The notes under the pieces were generated by a model. It saw only the letters and a list, made by a program, of their open reading frames with translations, did no database searches and was not told the origin of the DNA. Positions 26,170-28,716 of a stretch of 28,716 nucleotides of DNA are shown one piece after another. Source of the DNA: CAZUWH01 sp964624075 (GTDB lineage: Bacteria > Pseudomonadota > Alphaproteobacteria > Rhodospirillales > Rhodospirillaceae). The stretch spans positions 1 through 28,716 of the forward strand of contig CAZUWH010000027.1 of assembly GCA_964624075.1 (NCBI GenBank), written 5' to 3'. Within the stretch, counting starts at the first letter, position 1. Each line of letters starts with the position of its first letter. Made by a program: the position numbers and the translations under genes.

Positions 26170-26507
26170 GTTCCCTTCATTTTTTCCGCCGGCTGGAGAA
26201 AGCCCTGGACAGGCTCAGACTCGAATGTAGACAGAGGCAAGGCCCTTACCACACCAAAGTGTATCCGACAAACGAAAAGTACATGCACCAGACAATCGGA
26301 GGCGACACGTCAGCCCAAGGCTGATTTAGGCATGAAAAACCAACAAAGATCAACCCCTGGGGAGGCACGGGCCAGGCCAGCGCCTAATGACATCGTGATG
26401 TTAACTCCCCCTCTCCGCCCCCGATTCAAAGGAGGAAGGTCTCAGGAAGTGCCTGGGCCCTTTTTCGGTGTACTCTTTGTCTTTCCAGCTTTTTCCCCAG
26501 GCCAAGG
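26170..26507. other. Intergenic region between divergent cytochrome and LOG genes
   Basis: No coding sequence is convincing in these 338 bases. It lies between divergently transcribed genes and should contain both promoters. A small CAGG/CCTG stem followed by GGGCCCTTTTT at about 26435-26465 is terminator-like but weak. Confidence 0.45.
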
Positions 26508-27107
26508 ATGGCCGCACCGGAACAGGAAATGGCGTCAATAAAGCATTCCCTACGGGCACTGTGCGTGTTCTGTGGCCAAGCGGGCGGCCGCAATCCATGT
26601 TATCTGACCGCTGCTGCCTCCCTGGGACAGCAGCTAGCGCTGACCGGCATCACGCTGGTATATGGCGGCGGGCATACAGGCATGATGGGAACCCTCGCTG
26701 AAACCGCTCTTCGGAATGGTGGCCACGTAATCGGTATCATCCCCGATTGCCTGACGAGCATGGATGCCCTGTCTCTTGCCCTGACTGAAAGAGTTGTCGT
26801 GCCAAGCCTGGAGGTTCGCAAGCGGCTGATGATGGAGCGCGCGGACGCTTTTTGTATCCTGCCCGGAGGGGTTGGCACCATGGACGAGGTATTCGAGGTC
26901 CTGACGCAGAAACAGCTTGGGCTGTTGCCGAAACCCGTTCTGCTCGTCAATGTAGCCGGTTATTTCGAGGCTTGGCATTTCCTCGCCGATACCATCATCG
27001 GGGAAGAATTTGCTACCGATAGAATACGTCGGTTGTACAGGATGGTCGATTCCGTTGATCAGGTCCTGTCCACCCTTGCAGAGGAACTGACCATCCCCGC
27101 ACGCTGA
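26508..27107 (+). CDS. LOG family protein (putative nucleoside 5'-monophosphate phosphoribohydrolase)
   Basis: The 199-residue protein belongs to the LOG/TIGR00730 family, whose studied members cleave cytokinin or AMP ribose phosphates to release the base. Key motifs are LCVFCGQAGGRNPCY, the Rossmann-like LVYGGGHTGMMG (residues 50-61), VVVPSLEVRKRLMMERADAFCILPGG with the conserved Arg and Lys, and PGGVGTMDE (119-127) with the catalytic Glu. All expected active-site residues are present. Starts at 26508 and at 26529 are both possible; the second (MASIKHSLRALCVFCG) follows a GGAACAGGAA stretch and gives a more typical N-terminus. The gene is intact. The physiological substrate in this organism is not known. 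Confidence 0.87.
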   Translation: MAAPEQEMASIKHSLRALCVFCGQAGGRNPCYLTAAASLGQQLALTGITLVYGGGHTGMMGTLAETALRNGGHVIGIIPDCLTSMDALSLALTERVVVPSLEVRKRLMMERADAFCILPGGVGTMDEVFEVLTQKQLGLLPKPVLLVNVAGYFEAWHFLADTIIGEEFATDRIRRLYRMVDSVDQVLSTLAEELTIPAR

Positions 27108-27236
27108 AACTGTGACGGCCTGTGCCCCTGGCAGCCGCAACGCCGCGCCCGGATCCCTGGCGTGCGCGAGTCATTTTCACGCCACATCCGCAGGGCGGAA
27201 GCCAACGCTCTGTCCCCGCCGCCGCACCCGGATGCA

Positions 27237-28460
27237 ATGGCCTTGTCATGGGAATGGAGGCGGCCGCTTGCCGCAGCGGTCGTTATTGCGATTGCCTCTG
27301 GCAGGTCTAAAGGTGTGGCGGCGCCGGAACGGACTAGACCAGCCCTGCATACCGTGACGGCCGAATCCTGCGGCATGTGCCACCAGGAAGATCTACGCCC
27401 AGTGGGCCAGGTCCATGCATGCTAAGAGCACGCCGATGGCCGATCCCATTCATGGTATCTTCTACATGGCGCTGGCTGGCGATCCAACCCGGGAGGGCGT
27501 CAAATGGAAGGAGAATGAGGCCTACCCGGAATACATCCGGTGCCATGTTCCCAATGCTGCCAGGGACAATTCCACCAAACTCGATGCTCAGCCGGGCCTA
27601 TGCCGAGGGTGTGAACTGCGTTGCCTGCAACACGATCGAGGCCTACCACGGCATCACCGACGCTGACGGCGGACCCGGCAGACTCGGCACGCTTGCCTAC
27701 AGCTTTGCCAGAGACCACCTGCAGGGTCCGAACGGGGCCTTCAATGGCTTGAATCCGACGATGGCGCTGGGGTCCCGACAAGGTCTCCGTCAACCCCTTT
27801 CCGCACCAGGCCAATCCAGCCCTGTTCAAGAGCTCCGATGTGTGTTTTAGCTGTCACGAACAGCGTTAGAACCTGCATGGCGTGTCCCTGTGCCAGACCA
27901 GGCCTCGAAACACACAGCATCAGCAGCGGCCTGGTAAGCTGCCAGTCCTGTCACATGCCGCTGGTCAACGGGGTAGCAAGTCACGAGATGGCCGGCGGCA
28001 CCGACCCGTCTATGGTCGGACACGCCGTGATCATGACCATGGAAGTATCCCGATCCGGCGCGGATGTGGCCGTCAAAGTGACCCTGAAGAACACGTTGAC
28101 TCACAACTTCCCAACGGGTGCGCCGTTTCGTTTCGCCTACATCGCGCTGACTGCCCATGACACTTCGGGCAGGGCGGTATGGAAGAACGATCGGCAGGGC
28201 GTCGATGACCCGCAGTCGGTGCTGACGTTGAAGCTGGTGGACGAAGACGGCAAACTGGCTGCCCCGCCGGCGGCCCGGCTGAAGCCTGGCAAAAGCCGCA
28301 TTTTCACGTTCAAGGTACCCCCAGCTACGATGTGGCACCGGTGCAAGCTAGGCTGCATTATAGTCTGCTTCTGCCGCTTTTTATTGAGAAATTCGGCAAC
28401 AAGCTGCCTCCAGCAGCCGGGGCTTCGCCTGTGGTGGCGCGGGCCAAAGTGTCCCTGTGA
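27237..28460 (+). pseudogene. Multiheme cytochrome c, shattered by frameshifts
   Basis: The conceptual product is a secreted multiheme cytochrome c. A signal-like helix (RRPLAAAVVIAIASG) precedes haem motif CGMCH. Removing a G at 27390 gives IYAQWARSMHAKSTPMADPIHGIFY and EYIRCHVPNAARDNSTKLD, where the first haem Cys appears replaced by Tyr. Removing a G at 27594-27596 gives AYAEGVNCVACNT, with Asn replacing the haem His. Removing a G at 27769-27772 gives PDKVSVNPFPHQANPALFKSSDVCFSCHEQR followed by TAG at 27867-27869. Removing a C at 27903-27904 leads to VSCQSCHMPLVNG and the beta-rich C-terminal domain. A final single-base loss near 28320 precedes YDVAPVQARLHYSLLLPLFIEKFG, ending at TGA 28458-28460. 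It is thoroughly dead. Confidence 0.87.
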
Positions 28461-28645
28461 CCGGGGAGTCTTCTCGTGTTCCTCCCACGCCGACTCTCCT
28501 TCGATCCAAGGCCGATACGAGGGACCGCGAGACCCCTCTCGCGCGTCCCGCACAACCTGGACCTTTGTAAAAATATGGCCCACACACCCTCGACGCTCCG
28601 TGGTACAACTCCGCCGGAAAAGGATCGGGGGAATAAGGTTTCTAC

Positions 28646-28690
28646 CTGGACACTGCCAGCCCTCCCCCTTGGATCGGGGGAGGTGGTCTA
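28646..28690. repeat. Dispersed G/C-rich repeat, copy B
   Basis: This segment matches copy A at 24944-24988 over about 45 bases with three or four substitutions. The palindromic core CCCTCCCCCTTGGATC-GGGGGAGG is more perfect here. It is followed by another C/G palindrome-like block (CCCTCC then GGGAGG) to the window end. The 185 bases between the cytochrome remnant and this repeat hold no recognisable gene. Confidence 0.85.
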
Positions 28691-28716
28691 CCCTCCAGAG
28701 GGAGGGGGGTCCGTCT

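Overview
The window reads as a GC-rich alphaproteobacterial chromosome segment, most like Rhodospirillales. This is inferred from the gene order glyQ-glyS-ppdK, the HolC and TypA sequences, and the look of the PfkB kinase, the NDUFA9-like reductase and the DUF1640-type coiled-coil remnant. There are no rRNA genes, no tRNA that I could recognise, no CRISPR array, no transposase and no phage gene. The genome appears to be in active decay. Translation and core-metabolism genes are full length, while roughly half of all recognisable protein genes are broken by frameshifts, in-frame stops or internal deletions. That pattern fits an early stage of genome reduction, for example in a host-restricted lineage, but the lifestyle is an inference.

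Layout. 1-3011: an adenosine-kinase-like PfkB kinase and the ribosome-associated GTPase TypA/BipA, both intact. 3175-8956: a decayed stretch holding an M20D amidohydrolase remnant, a G/C-rich intergenic spacer with a 15-G run, a GH13 alpha-glucosidase with two +1 frameshifts, and the collapsed remains of an exosortase/exopolysaccharide locus (exosortase with EpsI domain, chain-length protein, EpsG-type tyrosine autokinase). 9185-16771: an intact block with a ketopantoate-reductase family gene, a small membrane/zinc-ribbon-like protein, glyQ, glyS, ppdK, a strong hairpin, and holC. 16772-19487: two small broken minus-strand genes (a winged-helix-like regulator and a DUF1640-type coiled-coil protein) and an intact DUF302 gene. 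19488-21872: intact pheT without pheS beside it. 21965-23273: a CoxG-like remnant and a phytanoyl-CoA dioxygenase gene interrupted by a single TAG. 23768-28460: an intact NDUFA9-like reductase, a trmJ remnant, an intact c-type cytochrome, an intact LOG-family gene and a shattered multiheme cytochrome c. The window ends in a dispersed G/C-rich repeat that also occurs at 24944-24988.

How it fits together. The surviving genes serve aminoacylation (GlyQ, GlyS, PheT), translation under stress (TypA), replication (HolC), pyruvate/PEP interconversion (PpdK) and cofactor or nucleoside metabolism. The lost functions are environmental: oligosaccharide breakdown, amide hydrolysis, exopolysaccharide production with protein sorting, periplasmic multiheme redox chemistry, CO-dehydrogenase-type accessory functions and one tRNA modification. 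Two features of the decay stand out. Most small frameshifts whose ancestral frame can be rebuilt are insertions or short tandem duplications rather than deletions, and eight of nine in-frame stop codons are TAG. I did not find a clearly new multi-gene system; the main interest lies in the mutation signature, the deletion-fused exosortase locus and the dispersed repeat family.
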